NCBI GenBank assembly: GCA_029561345.1
Contig: JAKQJC010000028.1
Span: 48,458-112,457, forward strand
Source: Chloroflexota bacterium
GTDB taxonomy: Bacteria; Chloroflexota; Anaerolineae; Anaerolineales; Anaerolineaceae
Length of the DNA stretch: 64,000 nt
Direction of reading: 5' to 3'
Shown one piece after another: positions 7,787 through 16,393 of this stretch (position 1 is the stretch's first letter; the number at the start of each line of letters is the position of its first letter). Under the pieces are notes generated by a model. The model was not told where the DNA came from. It saw nothing but the letters and a program-made list of their open reading frames with translations, and ran no database searches. Position numbers and translations under genes: made by a program.

Positions 7787-10700
7787 TCAGGATCCCCGCG
7801 CTGCTCCGGATGTTTGTTCCCAGATTGAAACGCGATTTTTTCCCATCTGTTTGGATACATATAAGGCCTGGTCGGCATGTTTCAGCAGCTCATCCAGCGA
7901 ACTGCAGCTTTCATCGAGGGCCGCCACGCCCAGGCTGAGAGAAATGGTCACCGGGCCAACGCTGGTTTCAATGGCTTCGCTGGCCGAAAGACGCAGGCGT
8001 TCAGCCACGGCGCGCGCGGCGCGCAAATCGGCGCCAGGAAGGATGGCGGTGAATTCCTCGCCGCCGTAGCGGCAGATGATATCATGGTTGCGCAGGCAGC
8101 GCTTAAGCCGCTCTGCGATGGTTTGCAGCACCTGATCTCCCGCCTGGTGCCCGTAAGTGTCGTTGACACGTTTAAAATGGTCCACATCCATCATCAAAGC
8201 CACCAGGCTGCTGTTTTGACTGCGCGCCATACCGAAATCTTGAAGGGCAATATCAAAAAAGTGGCGGCGGTTAAACAGGCCGGTCAGTGGATCCACAGTA
8301 GCCAGGTCCTGAACGCGTTTGAAAAGGCGGGCATTGGAGATGGCGGCGGCCACCTGGTTGGCAAAAGCCAGGGCCAGGGCAGCCTGCGCCGGGCCATAGA
8401 CGCCAATTTCTTCGCTGTCGATGGTCAGAAAACCGATCACCTGTTCGCGGGCAATCAAGGGCACGCCCATCCATGAATGAATATAGAACGAATCGCCCCA
8501 GTTGCAAAAACGCGGGTCCTGTTGGGCATCGCGCAGGGTCACGGGGTACCGCGCTGCGCGGATGGTGCTCATCAGAGGGTCATCGGCGGAGATATCTGTG
8601 TTAAGGATCAATTCCTTGTTGGGCAGGCCGCGGCCCGCCACCATGCGCAGGCTGCCGTTGATATCCAGGAACACGCAGGAGCTCTTATAAGGGACCACTT
8701 TTTCGAGGTTGATCAGAATCTTATCAAGCACTTCGTCCAGATCCAGGGCAGAACTGACATCGGCGATGGATTGGCGCAGCATTTCGGCTTCTTCGGCCCG
8801 CCGGCGGGTGTTATCCAGATGGCGGGCGTTTTGAATGGCGATGCCCACCTGGCGGCCAATGGAAACAGCCAGCGCCACCTGGCGGTCGGTGAAGCGCTTG
8901 CGGGTCTTGAAGTTTAAAATATGCAGAACCCCCAGACATTCATCGCCGGTGGTAACCGGTGCGGTGAGCAGCGATTGCAGACCGGCTTCCACCAAATAGG
9001 CGGCGGCAAAGGGGTGAGTGGGGTACTCGTAAACCATGACGGGCTGGCCGCTGTGAACAACCTGCCAGCTCAGGCTCTGGTTTTGCGGCAGAGTTTTCAA
9101 AATCAGTCCTTCGGGCAGGTTATAGTTGTAATATTTGAAGACATCACCAGAAGGTTCAATCAGGCCGATGGCGCTGGCGTTGCTGCCCAAAAGGCTGCTG
9201 GCAAGCCGGGTGACATTTTGCAGGATGGTGTTGAGATCGGTGGCCGAGGTGATGGTATGGGTCAGCTCGTTGAGCCTTTCCTGCTGCATCAAATCTGCGG
9301 CAGTGGCTTCATGGAGGCGGGCGTTTTGAATGGCCAGGGCCGCCTGTGCGGCGAACTGGGCCAGCAGGGTGGCGTGTTCTTCGGTATAAAAATCGACCTG
9401 ATCCTTGTAGACAGAAAAAATGGCGGCCACTTCACCCTGAATGAGAATGGGAGCTCCCAGCCAGGCGCGGATGTAGTCAATGCCTTCAATTTTCACCCAA
9501 CCCGGGTAATTTCGGGTATCGGGAACAATGAGGGGGACCTTTTTTTCACACAGGGTGCGCAGATTTAAGACCCGGTCCAAATTGGTGGGCAGCTTGAGCG
9601 CATGGCCGGCTTCTTTATATTCAGGCCTGACCGCATAGGAGACGACTTTGATCTGCCGGTTTTCGACCAGAAGCAGGGCGCAGGAATCATTGGGGATAAT
9701 TCGGTTGATCTGTTCGGTAAGGATATCATAAACGGTTTGCGGGTCGAGGGTGCTGCTGAGGCGGGTGTTGATATCCCGCAGGGCTTCTGCCAGCTGGCGC
9801 TGTTTGCGTTCCGCTTCATAAAGTTTACGCATGCGCTCTTCTTCATTTTTCGTTTCGGTAACATCGCGGGAAATGCCCGCCAGTTTATAGCCATGCTGGG
9901 TTTTGATGGTGAAAAGAATATCCTGCACATTGATGATGCTGCCATCGGGCCGCATGATGGTGCCATCATTCATGCGGTTCAGGGCGTGGGATTGGCCTGT
10001 TTCCAGAATATTTTGCACGCGAATGTGCATTCTTTCTTTATATTCCGGAGTGTGGAATTCCGGCAGGGTCAATTCCCACTGCACATCCCAAACCGGCCGG
10101 CCAATGACTTCATCGCGTTTGCGGCCGTAGATTTTTTCCTGTCCCTGGTTCCATTCGATAATATTGCCGTTTTCATCGGTCAGGAAAATACCGTCATGCG
10201 ATTGTTCAACAATGCCTCTGAAGCGGATTTCGCTTTCTTCCAGAGCCAGACGAATTTCCTTGTGATGGGTGATATCGTGCAAAAAACCGATGACTGCAGT
10301 TGGCTGCCCCTGTTCATCCTGAATTGGCGAGATGCTCAATTCCACAGTAAGGGGTTCACCGAGGGCGTTTTTGATATCCATTTCATAATTGCGAATTTCA
10401 CCTTGGGCGGCGAGCTGCTCGCGGATTTGCGCGGCGGTTTCATCAGGAATGGCGGAGAAGAAATTGGTGCCAATGACGCCGTGAATGGCGCCGGCTTTCA
10501 GCAGGTTGGCAGTTTGCTGGTTGCAAAAAAGAATATTGCCCTTTAAATCCGTGACGGCAATGGCATCTGGAGAGATTTCCAGCAGCCGGCGGTAGTGCGC
10601 CTCAGATGAGCGCAGCTCCTTTTCGGTGTCTTTAAGAATATCAGCCTGCGCCACGCTTTTGATGATCAGGTCGCGCAGGCGGCCGATGAACCCGCCGCAG

Positions 10701-11020
10701 AAGATGAGGATGAGCCATTCAATCCAATGGGATTGACTGAGAAGCGCGAAGGTGGGGGATTCGCCCGTCCACATCACCAGCAGGACCACCAATGGGCTGA
10801 ACAAAAGAGGACTGAGGGCGCCGGGGATAAATCCAAAGAAAATGGCAACCAGAATCACCGGCAGCAGCAGAGGCAGCAGGATGGGGGTTTGCAGAATGGG
10901 ATAGAGGACAAAAAAGCCCAGGGTAAAAACCAGCAAGCCAGCCAGACATAATCCAAGCCGGTGCGGCAGGGAAAGTCTGGATAGACGCGAGATGATGAAA
11001 GCAGTGCGGTCTGATGACAT
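7787..11020 (-). CDS. Membrane-bound PAS/GAF sensor with GGDEF domain (diguanylate cyclase)
   Basis: 1077 residues. Hydrophobic segments near the N-terminus (about residues 20-110) anchor it in the membrane. Then come two PAS domains (about 130-385), three GAF domains (about 430-590, 590-745, 755-905) and a GGDEF domain. GGEEF at 986-990 is intact, so cyclic di-GMP synthesis is expected. The three GAF domains suggest small-ligand or redox input, but the ligand is unknown. ATG at 11020 is preferred over a TTG eight codons upstream; neither has a good ribosome site. The gene stands alone, downstream of a tRNA gene. Confidence 0.88.
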   Translation of the reverse strand: MSSDRTAFIISRLSRLSLPHRLGLCLAGLLVFTLGFFVLYPILQTPILLPLLLPVILVAIFFGFIPGALSPLLFSPLVVLLVMWTGESPTFALLSQSHWIEWLILIFCGGFIGRLRDLIIKSVAQADILKDTEKELRSSEAHYRRLLEISPDAIAVTDLKGNILFCNQQTANLLKAGAIHGVIGTNFFSAIPDETAAQIREQLAAQGEIRNYEMDIKNALGEPLTVELSISPIQDEQGQPTAVIGFLHDITHHKEIRLALEESEIRFRGIVEQSHDGIFLTDENGNIIEWNQGQEKIYGRKRDEVIGRPVWDVQWELTLPEFHTPEYKERMHIRVQNILETGQSHALNRMNDGTIMRPDGSIINVQDILFTIKTQHGYKLAGISRDVTETKNEEERMRKLYEAERKQRQLAEALRDINTRLSSTLDPQTVYDILTEQINRIIPNDSCALLLVENRQIKVVSYAVRPEYKEAGHALKLPTNLDRVLNLRTLCEKKVPLIVPDTRNYPGWVKIEGIDYIRAWLGAPILIQGEVAAIFSVYKDQVDFYTEEHATLLAQFAAQAALAIQNARLHEATAADLMQQERLNELTHTITSATDLNTILQNVTRLASSLLGSNASAIGLIEPSGDVFKYYNYNLPEGLILKTLPQNQSLSWQVVHSGQPVMVYEYPTHPFAAAYLVEAGLQSLLTAPVTTGDECLGVLHILNFKTRKRFTDRQVALAVSIGRQVGIAIQNARHLDNTRRRAEEAEMLRQSIADVSSALDLDEVLDKILINLEKVVPYKSSCVFLDINGSLRMVAGRGLPNKELILNTDISADDPLMSTIRAARYPVTLRDAQQDPRFCNWGDSFYIHSWMGVPLIAREQVIGFLTIDSEEIGVYGPAQAALALAFANQVAAAISNARLFKRVQDLATVDPLTGLFNRRHFFDIALQDFGMARSQNSSLVALMMDVDHFKRVNDTYGHQAGDQVLQTIAERLKRCLRNHDIICRYGGEEFTAILPGADLRAARAVAERLRLSASEAIETSVGPVTISLSLGVAALDESCSSLDELLKHADQALYVSKQMGKNRVSIWEQTSGAARGS

Positions 11021-11088
11021 GTGGTCAATTGGTAAAAAAAACAAAAAACCGCCAACCAGAATCCGGGTCAGCGGCTGAAGATGAAGTG

Positions 11089-11162
11089 TGCCCCCGTGGT
11101 GACTCGAACACCAAACCTATTGCTCCGCAAGCAAGCGCTCTATCCAATTGAGCTACGAGGGC
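11089..11162 (-). tRNA. tRNA-Arg (anticodon GCG)
   Basis: The 74-nt cloverleaf is complete: acceptor GCCCTCG/CGGGGGC with one U-G pair, D-stem GCTC/GAGC, anticodon loop TTGCGGA giving anticodon GCG, and T-arm TGGTG-TTCGAGT-CACCA. A20 in the D-loop and A73 agree with arginine identity. Pair 27-43 is a C-U mismatch. The 3' CCA is not encoded. The G34 anticodon reading CGC and CGT is less common in bacteria than ACG. Confidence 0.92.
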
Positions 11163-11276
11163 CTAACAACGAACGAATTTTATCTTAAACATGCTCGCAG
11201 GTCAAGAGATTCGCGCAATGAATTTTGCAGGCGTTTTTGGGGCAATCTGTCATGCCACTTTGGTATACATCGGGCA

Positions 11277-11306
11277 TTGTTGGCAGGGATGTGAAGCCCT
11301 TATAAT
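11277..11306 (+). promoter_or_regulatory. Promoter of bioY
   Basis: TATAAT at 11301-11306 with TTGTTG at 11277-11282 (18-bp spacer). TTGGCA at 11280 would give a short 15-bp spacer. It lies about 45 bp upstream of the chosen bioY start. Confidence 0.5.
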
Positions 11307-11351
11307 ACCCATTGTCGGATTCTTACACTTCAATTATACAAGGAAATGAAA

Positions 11352-11930
11352 ATGATACATTCAGAATCTTCTTCATCTATCATTGTGAATGCCATCTGGC
11401 CGAAAACAAGCCTGGTGCGCGACGTGGCCCTGGTGGGCATGGGCAGCCTGACCCTGGCGGCTCTGGCGCAGGTGCAAATTCCCCTGCTGCCGGTGCCGGT
11501 GACCGGGCAGACCCTGGGTGTTTTGCTGGTAGGGGCGCTGCTGGGCAGGCGGCTGGGCGCATTGAGCATCATTGCCTATTTGTTTGAGGGGTTGATGGGA
11601 CTGCCGGTTTTTGCGGGCGCTTCGGGCGGCCTGGCGCATCTTTTTGGTCCGACCGGCGGATACCTGCTGGGGTTTGTGGCTGCCGCCGCCCTGGTGGGCT
11701 GGTTGAGCGAACAGGGCTGGGACCGGACGCCCTGGATGACGGCCCTGGCGATGGTGCTGGGCAACCTGGTCATCTATGCTGCTGGCCTGAGCTGGCTGGC
11801 TGTGTTCACCGGCTGGGAAAAAGCCTTCGTGGTGGGCATGCTGCCTTTTCTGGCGGGCGACGCTCTGAAAATTGGCCTGGCGGCCGTTTTACTGCCGGGC
11901 GGCTGGTCGCTGCTGAACCGGGGCAAATAA
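11352..11930 (+). CDS. bioY: Biotin transporter BioY (ECF S component)
   Basis: 192 residues with six hydrophobic helices. BioY is the substrate-binding membrane subunit of energy-coupling-factor biotin transporters. Family features are the QIPLLPVPVTGQTLGVLL segment near the N-terminus, the Leu/Gly-rich GGYLLGF segment, and the C-terminal AGDALK motif. The ATG at 11352 is chosen because AAGGA (11340-11344) lies seven bases upstream; the ATG at 11346 would be only one base away. No ECF ATPase or T subunit is next to it, so it must use shared modules from elsewhere or act alone. Confidence 0.93.
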   Translation: MIHSESSSSIIVNAIWPKTSLVRDVALVGMGSLTLAALAQVQIPLLPVPVTGQTLGVLLVGALLGRRLGALSIIAYLFEGLMGLPVFAGASGGLAHLFGPTGGYLLGFVAAAALVGWLSEQGWDRTPWMTALAMVLGNLVIYAAGLSWLAVFTGWEKAFVVGMLPFLAGDALKIGLAAVLLPGGWSLLNRGK

Positions 11931-11942
11931 ACTGACCCAACA

Positions 11943-11975
11943 AGCCGCCGGCCCCTCCAGGCTGGCGGCTTTTTT
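11943..11975 (+). terminator. Rho-independent terminator after bioY
   Basis: AGCCGCC (11943-11949) pairs with GGCGGCT (11964-11970), followed by a T-run. Confidence 0.85.
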
Positions 11976-11997
11976 GAATTTGGAAATGGGATCGATC

Positions 11998-12618
11998 ATG
12001 AATCTGAATATTCACGAGATTGCTAATTTACAGGATGAATTTCTTCTTCCCTGGCTGGATTTGTATGAAACGGCCTTTCCCCCTTCAGAAAAAATCCTGA
12101 TTTCCACCTATCTGCGCCTGTTTCAGGTTGGAAAAATCGGTCCCCATGCAGAAAACCACCTGCTGGCGGTGTTGAATGAAAACGGCGACCTGGCCGGAAT
12201 GGCGCATTATGAGAAAACCCTTGAACCAGGCACGCCTGCCTCTCTGTGGTACCTGGCGGTGCAGCCCGGTCAGCGCGGCGGTGGATTGGGGGCGCACATT
12301 TACCAGCATGTGCTGGCGCAGTGCCGCGAAAAACAGGCTCCGGCGCTGCTCTTTGAGGTGGAACTACCCGAAGAGATGAGCAGTGAGGCTGCCCGGGTGC
12401 TGGCCGGGCGCCGCATCCAGTTTTATGAACGCCAGGGGGCGCTGCGCCTGACGGGCGTTCATTATCTTCAGGTGGTGGGCTGGCACCAGACGCCCATGCC
12501 CATGCAGGTGATGGTTCATCCACTGCAGGCGCTGACGCCAGAACAGGCTTTTGAGCTGGCTGCCTGGCAATATGAGGAAAATATTCGCCAAACAGGAACA
12601 TTGCGTCTTGAAAAATGA
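11998..12618 (+). CDS. GNAT-family N-acetyltransferase
   Basis: 206 residues. The acetyl-CoA pyrophosphate-binding loop is QPGQRGGGLGAHIY (about residues 90-103), close to the Q/RxxGxG/A signature. The preceding strand (SLWYLAV) and the FYERQGALR segment near the end fit the GNAT fold. The substrate cannot be told from the sequence. ATG 11998 is selected because GGGA lies six bases upstream; an in-frame TTG at 11974 overlaps the terminator. It sits 16 bp before the flippase-like gene, which has its own -10 element. Confidence 0.8.
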   Translation: MNLNIHEIANLQDEFLLPWLDLYETAFPPSEKILISTYLRLFQVGKIGPHAENHLLAVLNENGDLAGMAHYEKTLEPGTPASLWYLAVQPGQRGGGLGAHIYQHVLAQCREKQAPALLFEVELPEEMSSEAARVLAGRRIQFYERQGALRLTGVHYLQVVGWHQTPMPMQVMVHPLQALTPEQAFELAAWQYEENIRQTGTLRLEK

Positions 12619-12628
12619 TGGTTATAAT
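12601..12628 (+). promoter_or_regulatory. Promoter, candidate leaderless start of the flippase-like gene
   Basis: TATAAT at 12623-12628 with TTGCGT at 12601-12606 (16-bp spacer). Six G-rich bases separate the -10 from ATG 12635, so transcription should begin at or next to the start codon. Confidence 0.55.
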
Positions 12629-12634
12629 GGGGGG

Positions 12635-13612
12635 ATGAATCAAGAAAAGAATCCTCTGCTGCGCCGGATTGTTGCGGGCCTGCTGTTGGGCCTGGTGGTG
12701 ATTGTGGCGCTGATGCTGGCCAGCGACCTGCGCCAGGTGCTGGCATTGATGCGTGTTTTTCGTTGGGAATGGCTGCCGCTGGTTTTGTGCGCCACCTTGT
12801 TTAATTACACCCTGCGGTTCATCAAATTTCATTATTACCTGGGTCTGAGCGGGGTGAAGAACCTGCCCTGGCCGCACAGCCTGCGCCTTTTTGTGGCGGG
12901 CTTCCCGCTGGCGGTGACGCCCGGCAAAGTGGGCGAGGTGCTGAAGGCTGTGTGGGTGAAGGATGCCTGCGGTCTGCCAGTGGCCAAGGGAACGGCGGTG
13001 GTGGTGGCTGAGCGCCTGAGCGATGGATTGGCGGTTCTGGGCCTGGCCTCGCTGGGGGTGGCAATCTGGCCGCAATACTGGCCAGCTTTTACCTTGCTGC
13101 TGGCGGGGCTTTTGGGGGTGGTGATTGTCTCGCAAATTCGCCCGCTGGCGCTGTGGTTTCTGAGGCTTGGAGAAAAACTGCCCCTGGTGCGCCGTTTTGT
13201 GCATAACCTGCGCGAGTTTTACGAGGGCAGTTTTGTGCTGCTGCAGCCGAAGGCCATTCTGATGGCAGTGGGCCTGGGAATGGTTTCGTGGCTGGGCGAA
13301 GGTATTGGGTTTTACCTGATTTTGATGGGCCTGGGACAGCCAGCCTCAACGGCGCTGTTGATTTCAGCCGTGTTCATTCTTTCATTTTCAACCCTGGTGG
13401 GGGCGGTTTCAGCGCTGCCGGGCGGCCTGGGCGCGGCAGAAATTTCCATTGCTGGCATGCTGGTGGTTCTGGCCGGCTTATCGCCGAGTTGCGCCAGCGC
13501 CGCCACCCTGCTCATCCGCCTGGCCACCCTGTGGTTCGGGGTTTTGCTGGGTCTCGGCGCCTGGGCGTTCTGGCCGAAAATGGTTGGCCTGAAGGCTGAG
13601 CGGGTGGAATGA
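12635..13612 (+). CDS. Flippase-like / LPG-synthase transmembrane-domain protein
   Basis: 325 residues, multi-pass, with about eight membrane segments. It matches the family that includes the membrane half of lysylphosphatidylglycerol synthase and YbhN-type proteins: LFVAGFPLAVTPGKVGEVLKA is the hallmark PGKxGE motif, with AERLSDG following and SALPGGLGAAE near the end. The catalytic aminoacyltransferase half is absent, so a lipid or isoprenoid-linked substrate transporter role is more likely than LPG synthesis. The stop overlaps the next gene by four bases. Confidence 0.85.
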   Translation: MNQEKNPLLRRIVAGLLLGLVVIVALMLASDLRQVLALMRVFRWEWLPLVLCATLFNYTLRFIKFHYYLGLSGVKNLPWPHSLRLFVAGFPLAVTPGKVGEVLKAVWVKDACGLPVAKGTAVVVAERLSDGLAVLGLASLGVAIWPQYWPAFTLLLAGLLGVVIVSQIRPLALWFLRLGEKLPLVRRFVHNLREFYEGSFVLLQPKAILMAVGLGMVSWLGEGIGFYLILMGLGQPASTALLISAVFILSFSTLVGAVSALPGGLGAAEISIAGMLVVLAGLSPSCASAATLLIRLATLWFGVLLGLGAWAFWPKMVGLKAERVE

Positions 13613-14457
13613 AAGGAAAAATTTGCGTGATCACCGGCGCGAATGCCGGCATTGGCCGCGAGACGGCGCTGGGTTTGGCCAGGCTGGGCGCCACGGTGGT
13701 GATGGTGTGCCGCGATGCGGTGCGGGGCGCGGCTGCACAGGAAGAAATTCGCCGCCTGAGCGGCAATGATCAGGTGCACCTGGTGCTGGGGGATTTATCC
13801 TGGCAGGATTCAATGCGCAGGGCGGCGCAGGCCATCTGCCAGCGTTTTGAACGCATTGATGTGCTGGTGAATAATGCGGGGGGCATTTTCAGCCGCAGGC
13901 AGGAGAGCCCGGATGGGATTGAATTGACCTTTGCGCTCAATCACCTGGGATATTTCCTGTTTACCGGCCTGCTGCTGGACAAATTGAAAGGCAGCGCGCC
14001 GGCACGGGTGGTGAATGTTTCATCCATTGCCCACTGGCTGGGCTGGATCCATTTTCCGGATATGCAGTTTCGCCGTTTCTATTTTGCACCGCTGGCCTAT
14101 CACCAGAGTAAGCTGGCCAACGTGATGTTTACCTTCAGCCTGGCGCAGCGCCTGGCTGGCAGCGGCGTGACGGTTAACTGCCTGCATCCGGGGGTGATCA
14201 ATTCCAACTTTTTCAAAAAAACCAGCGGTTTTGAGCGCCTGGTCAAATGGGCATTGACCCCCATTTACCAGACACCGGAGCAGGGTGCCGGGGTGGTCCT
14301 TTACCTTGCCAGTGCGCCTGAGGTGGCGGCTATCAGCGGGCAATATTTTGTCAATCAAAACACGGCGCCAACTTCACCGCTGGCCAAAAACCGCCAGATG
14401 GCTGAACGTTTGTGGCAGGAAAGTGAAAAGTTAACCGGCTTTCACTATGCGGAATGA
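13609..14457 (+). CDS. Short-chain dehydrogenase/reductase (SDR)
   Basis: 282 residues, classical SDR. TGANAGIG (residues 9-16) binds the cofactor, the CRD after strand two fits NADP(H), NNAG is present, and the catalytic YHQSK follows a serine in VNVSSIAH. Closest in style to the retinol dehydrogenase/WW-domain oxidoreductase-like group of the SDR superfamily. The substrate is unknown. It overlaps the flippase-like gene (ATGA), so a shared role in lipid or polyprenol metabolism is possible but unproven. Confidence 0.88.
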   Translation: MKGKICVITGANAGIGRETALGLARLGATVVMVCRDAVRGAAAQEEIRRLSGNDQVHLVLGDLSWQDSMRRAAQAICQRFERIDVLVNNAGGIFSRRQESPDGIELTFALNHLGYFLFTGLLLDKLKGSAPARVVNVSSIAHWLGWIHFPDMQFRRFYFAPLAYHQSKLANVMFTFSLAQRLAGSGVTVNCLHPGVINSNFFKKTSGFERLVKWALTPIYQTPEQGAGVVLYLASAPEVAAISGQYFVNQNTAPTSPLAKNRQMAERLWQESEKLTGFHYAE

Positions 14458-14469
14458 CCCGCTTTTTGG

Positions 14470-14475
14470 TAAAAT
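14470..14475 (+). promoter_or_regulatory. -10 element, candidate leaderless start of the GAF kinase
   Basis: TAAAAT at 14470-14475, followed by six bases and ATG 14482. No ribosome site and no clear -35. Confidence 0.45.
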
Positions 14476-14481
14476 CAATGC

Positions 14482-16158
14482 ATGCTTACACGTGAGCAGC
14501 TTGAAGAACGGCTGGCATCGTTGCACCGCGCCAGCCTGGAACTGGTGCAGGATATTTCACTTGAATCATTGCTGGAGCGCATTGCCATCATTGCCTGCGA
14601 GCAGGTAGGCGCGCGCTATGCAGCGGTGGGGGTATTAAACGAAGCGGGCGAGTTGGAACAATTCATCCCCATTGGCATGACGCCGTCTGAAATTCGCAAA
14701 TTGCCGCATCAGCCTGAAGGCAAGGGCCTGATTGGCGTGTTGATGAACAGCCGGCAGGCCATCCGGCTGCCTGATGTGAATCAGGATGCGCGCCGGGCTG
14801 GTTTTCCGGCCTTCCATCCGGTTATGAACACGTTTCTGGGTGTGCCGATTCTGCTGGGCGAAAAACAGCTTGGCCAAATTTACCTGACCAACAAGCTGGA
14901 CGCCACAGAATTCAACGCCGATGATGAGCAGGTGATCACCACCCTGGCAGCCTATGCGGCGGTGGCCATTTCCAATGCCCGCCTTTACCGGACCCTGCGC
15001 GACCGCGAACAGGCGCTGACCCGCCGCAATGAAGACCTGGCTCTGCTGAACAACCTGGCCTCGATGCTGGCATCCAGCATGGATGAAGAAACCATTTTGC
15101 GCACAGCCTTATCAAGGCTGGTGGAGTATTTGGGCCTGGAAGCGGGGGAAATTTTCCTGCGAAATGAAACCAATGCCGGGCTCGATTGCGTTTTGCACAT
15201 TGGCAACAGCCTGAAACAGATCTGGACGCGCACCTATTTCCGCGCTGGCGAAGGGCTGGTGGGTAAGGTGGCCCTGAGCGGCCAGCCGGAATTGATCATG
15301 TTAAGCGGGCAGCAGCGGCGCTTTGTGCCTGCAGCAGCTCTGCGGGCCTGCATTCGCCAGATTGTGGCTGTGCCGATCACCGCCAGCGGCGGAGTGATGG
15401 GCGTTTTATGCATCGCTTCTTACGCGCCGCAGCCCTTTGATGAAATGGATATGCAGCTGCTGACCTCGATTGGTTCCTGGACCGGCACGGCTGTGGAAAA
15501 CGCCCGTCTGAGCATTCAGGGACGGCGGGTGGCCATTCTGGAAGAACGCGAACGCATTGGCATGGACCTGCACGACGGCGTGATCCAATCCATTTATGCC
15601 GTGGGTCTCACGCTGGAACATGCCCGTCTGCTGCTGCCTGAAGACAAGGAATTGGGGGCTCAAAAGATTGAAATGGGCATCAAAGGCCTGAACCACACCA
15701 TTCAGGACATTCGCAATTATATTCTCGATTTGCGCCCGCGGCAGCTCAACGAAGAGGAAGATCTTTTGGGCGGCCTGCAGCGCCTGGTCAACGAGCTGCG
15801 CGCGAACTCCAGCCTGGATGTCTCTTTGATGGGCTCTTCAGAAGGCCTCGATCAACTGGAAGAGGCCTGTGCCATTGCCATGTTCCATATCTGCCAGGAA
15901 GCCCTGGCCAATATATCCAAACATGCCCAGGCCACCCGGGTGGAAGTGCTGCTGTGGAGCTCGGCCGACCGGGTGTTGATGGAAATTTCAGACGATGGGC
16001 GCGGTTTTGATATGGCCAAGGCGCGGGAGAAATCGGGGCACGGACTGCGCAATATCCACACCCGCGCCCGCGGGGTGGGCGGCGATGTGGAAATCACCAC
16101 GGCTCCGGGTGAGGGAACCATCATTTTGGCCTGGGTGCCGTTCAAAAGAAAAAAGTGA
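14482..16158 (+). CDS. GAF-domain sensor histidine kinase (NarL-type, HisKA_3)
   Basis: 558 residues, cytoplasmic. Two GAF domains (about residues 15-175 and 190-345) precede a HisKA_3 dimerisation helix with phospho-acceptor His364 in MDLHDGVIQSIYA. The HATPase domain follows, with NxxKHA-like NISKHAQAT and DDGRGFD. Such kinases normally pair with NarL/LuxR-type response regulators; none is adjacent, so it is an orphan. It resembles the DevS/NreB style, but I see no haem or cluster cysteine signature that would settle the ligand. Confidence 0.9.
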   Translation: MLTREQLEERLASLHRASLELVQDISLESLLERIAIIACEQVGARYAAVGVLNEAGELEQFIPIGMTPSEIRKLPHQPEGKGLIGVLMNSRQAIRLPDVNQDARRAGFPAFHPVMNTFLGVPILLGEKQLGQIYLTNKLDATEFNADDEQVITTLAAYAAVAISNARLYRTLRDREQALTRRNEDLALLNNLASMLASSMDEETILRTALSRLVEYLGLEAGEIFLRNETNAGLDCVLHIGNSLKQIWTRTYFRAGEGLVGKVALSGQPELIMLSGQQRRFVPAAALRACIRQIVAVPITASGGVMGVLCIASYAPQPFDEMDMQLLTSIGSWTGTAVENARLSIQGRRVAILEERERIGMDLHDGVIQSIYAVGLTLEHARLLLPEDKELGAQKIEMGIKGLNHTIQDIRNYILDLRPRQLNEEEDLLGGLQRLVNELRANSSLDVSLMGSSEGLDQLEEACAIAMFHICQEALANISKHAQATRVEVLLWSSADRVLMEISDDGRGFDMAKAREKSGHGLRNIHTRARGVGGDVEITTAPGEGTIILAWVPFKRKK

Positions 16159-16233
16159 GTTTTTCTCCACGCGGCTGGCTGTTCAGAACAGCAGACGGCC
16201 GGACGGCCTGGAGAAGGATGTTTTTCAAATAGC

Positions 16234-16262
16234 TTGACAGTTCATCAAAGGTAAGTTATCCT
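16234..16262 (+). promoter_or_regulatory. Promoter of the SRP RNA
   Basis: Perfect TTGACA at 16234-16239, then 17 bases and TATCCT at 16257-16262. The RNA 5' end predicted from base pairing (16269) is seven bases downstream, as expected. Confidence 0.8.
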
Positions 16263-16268
16263 TAACCC

Positions 16269-16378
16269 TGCGTCCGGGTGGGACCGACGCGGCAGAAACT
16301 TCCGAACCCCGCCAGGGCTGAGAGGCAGCAACGGTAAGGAGGCCATTCTGGGCGCCGTCGGAAAACCTGCCCGGCGCA
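16269..16378 (+). ncRNA. ffs: SRP RNA (small bacterial 4.5S type)
   Basis: About 110 nt with paired ends (TGCG...CGCA, CCGACG/CGTCGG) and the conserved apical domain CCCCGCCAGG ... GGCAGCAACGG, which carries the asymmetric AGCA/ACC-type loop bound by Ffh. The apical loop reads CTGAGAG, a UGAG-like loop in place of the common GGAA. A short T-run follows (16379-16383), so the outer stem can also terminate. The RNA acts with Ffh and FtsY in co-translational targeting. The CTGAGA run superficially resembles a thiamin-box but the surrounding core does not match. Confidence 0.88.
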
Positions 16379-16393
16379 TTTTTAATCTATATT

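Noticed and set aside
16260..16390. Thiamin (TPP) riboswitch, suggested by CTGAGA and a hairpin leader before a gene
   Set aside because: The rest of the thiamin-box core is missing, while the outer pairing and the GCCAGG...GGCAGCAACGG core fit SRP RNA, with a promoter exactly at its 5' end.
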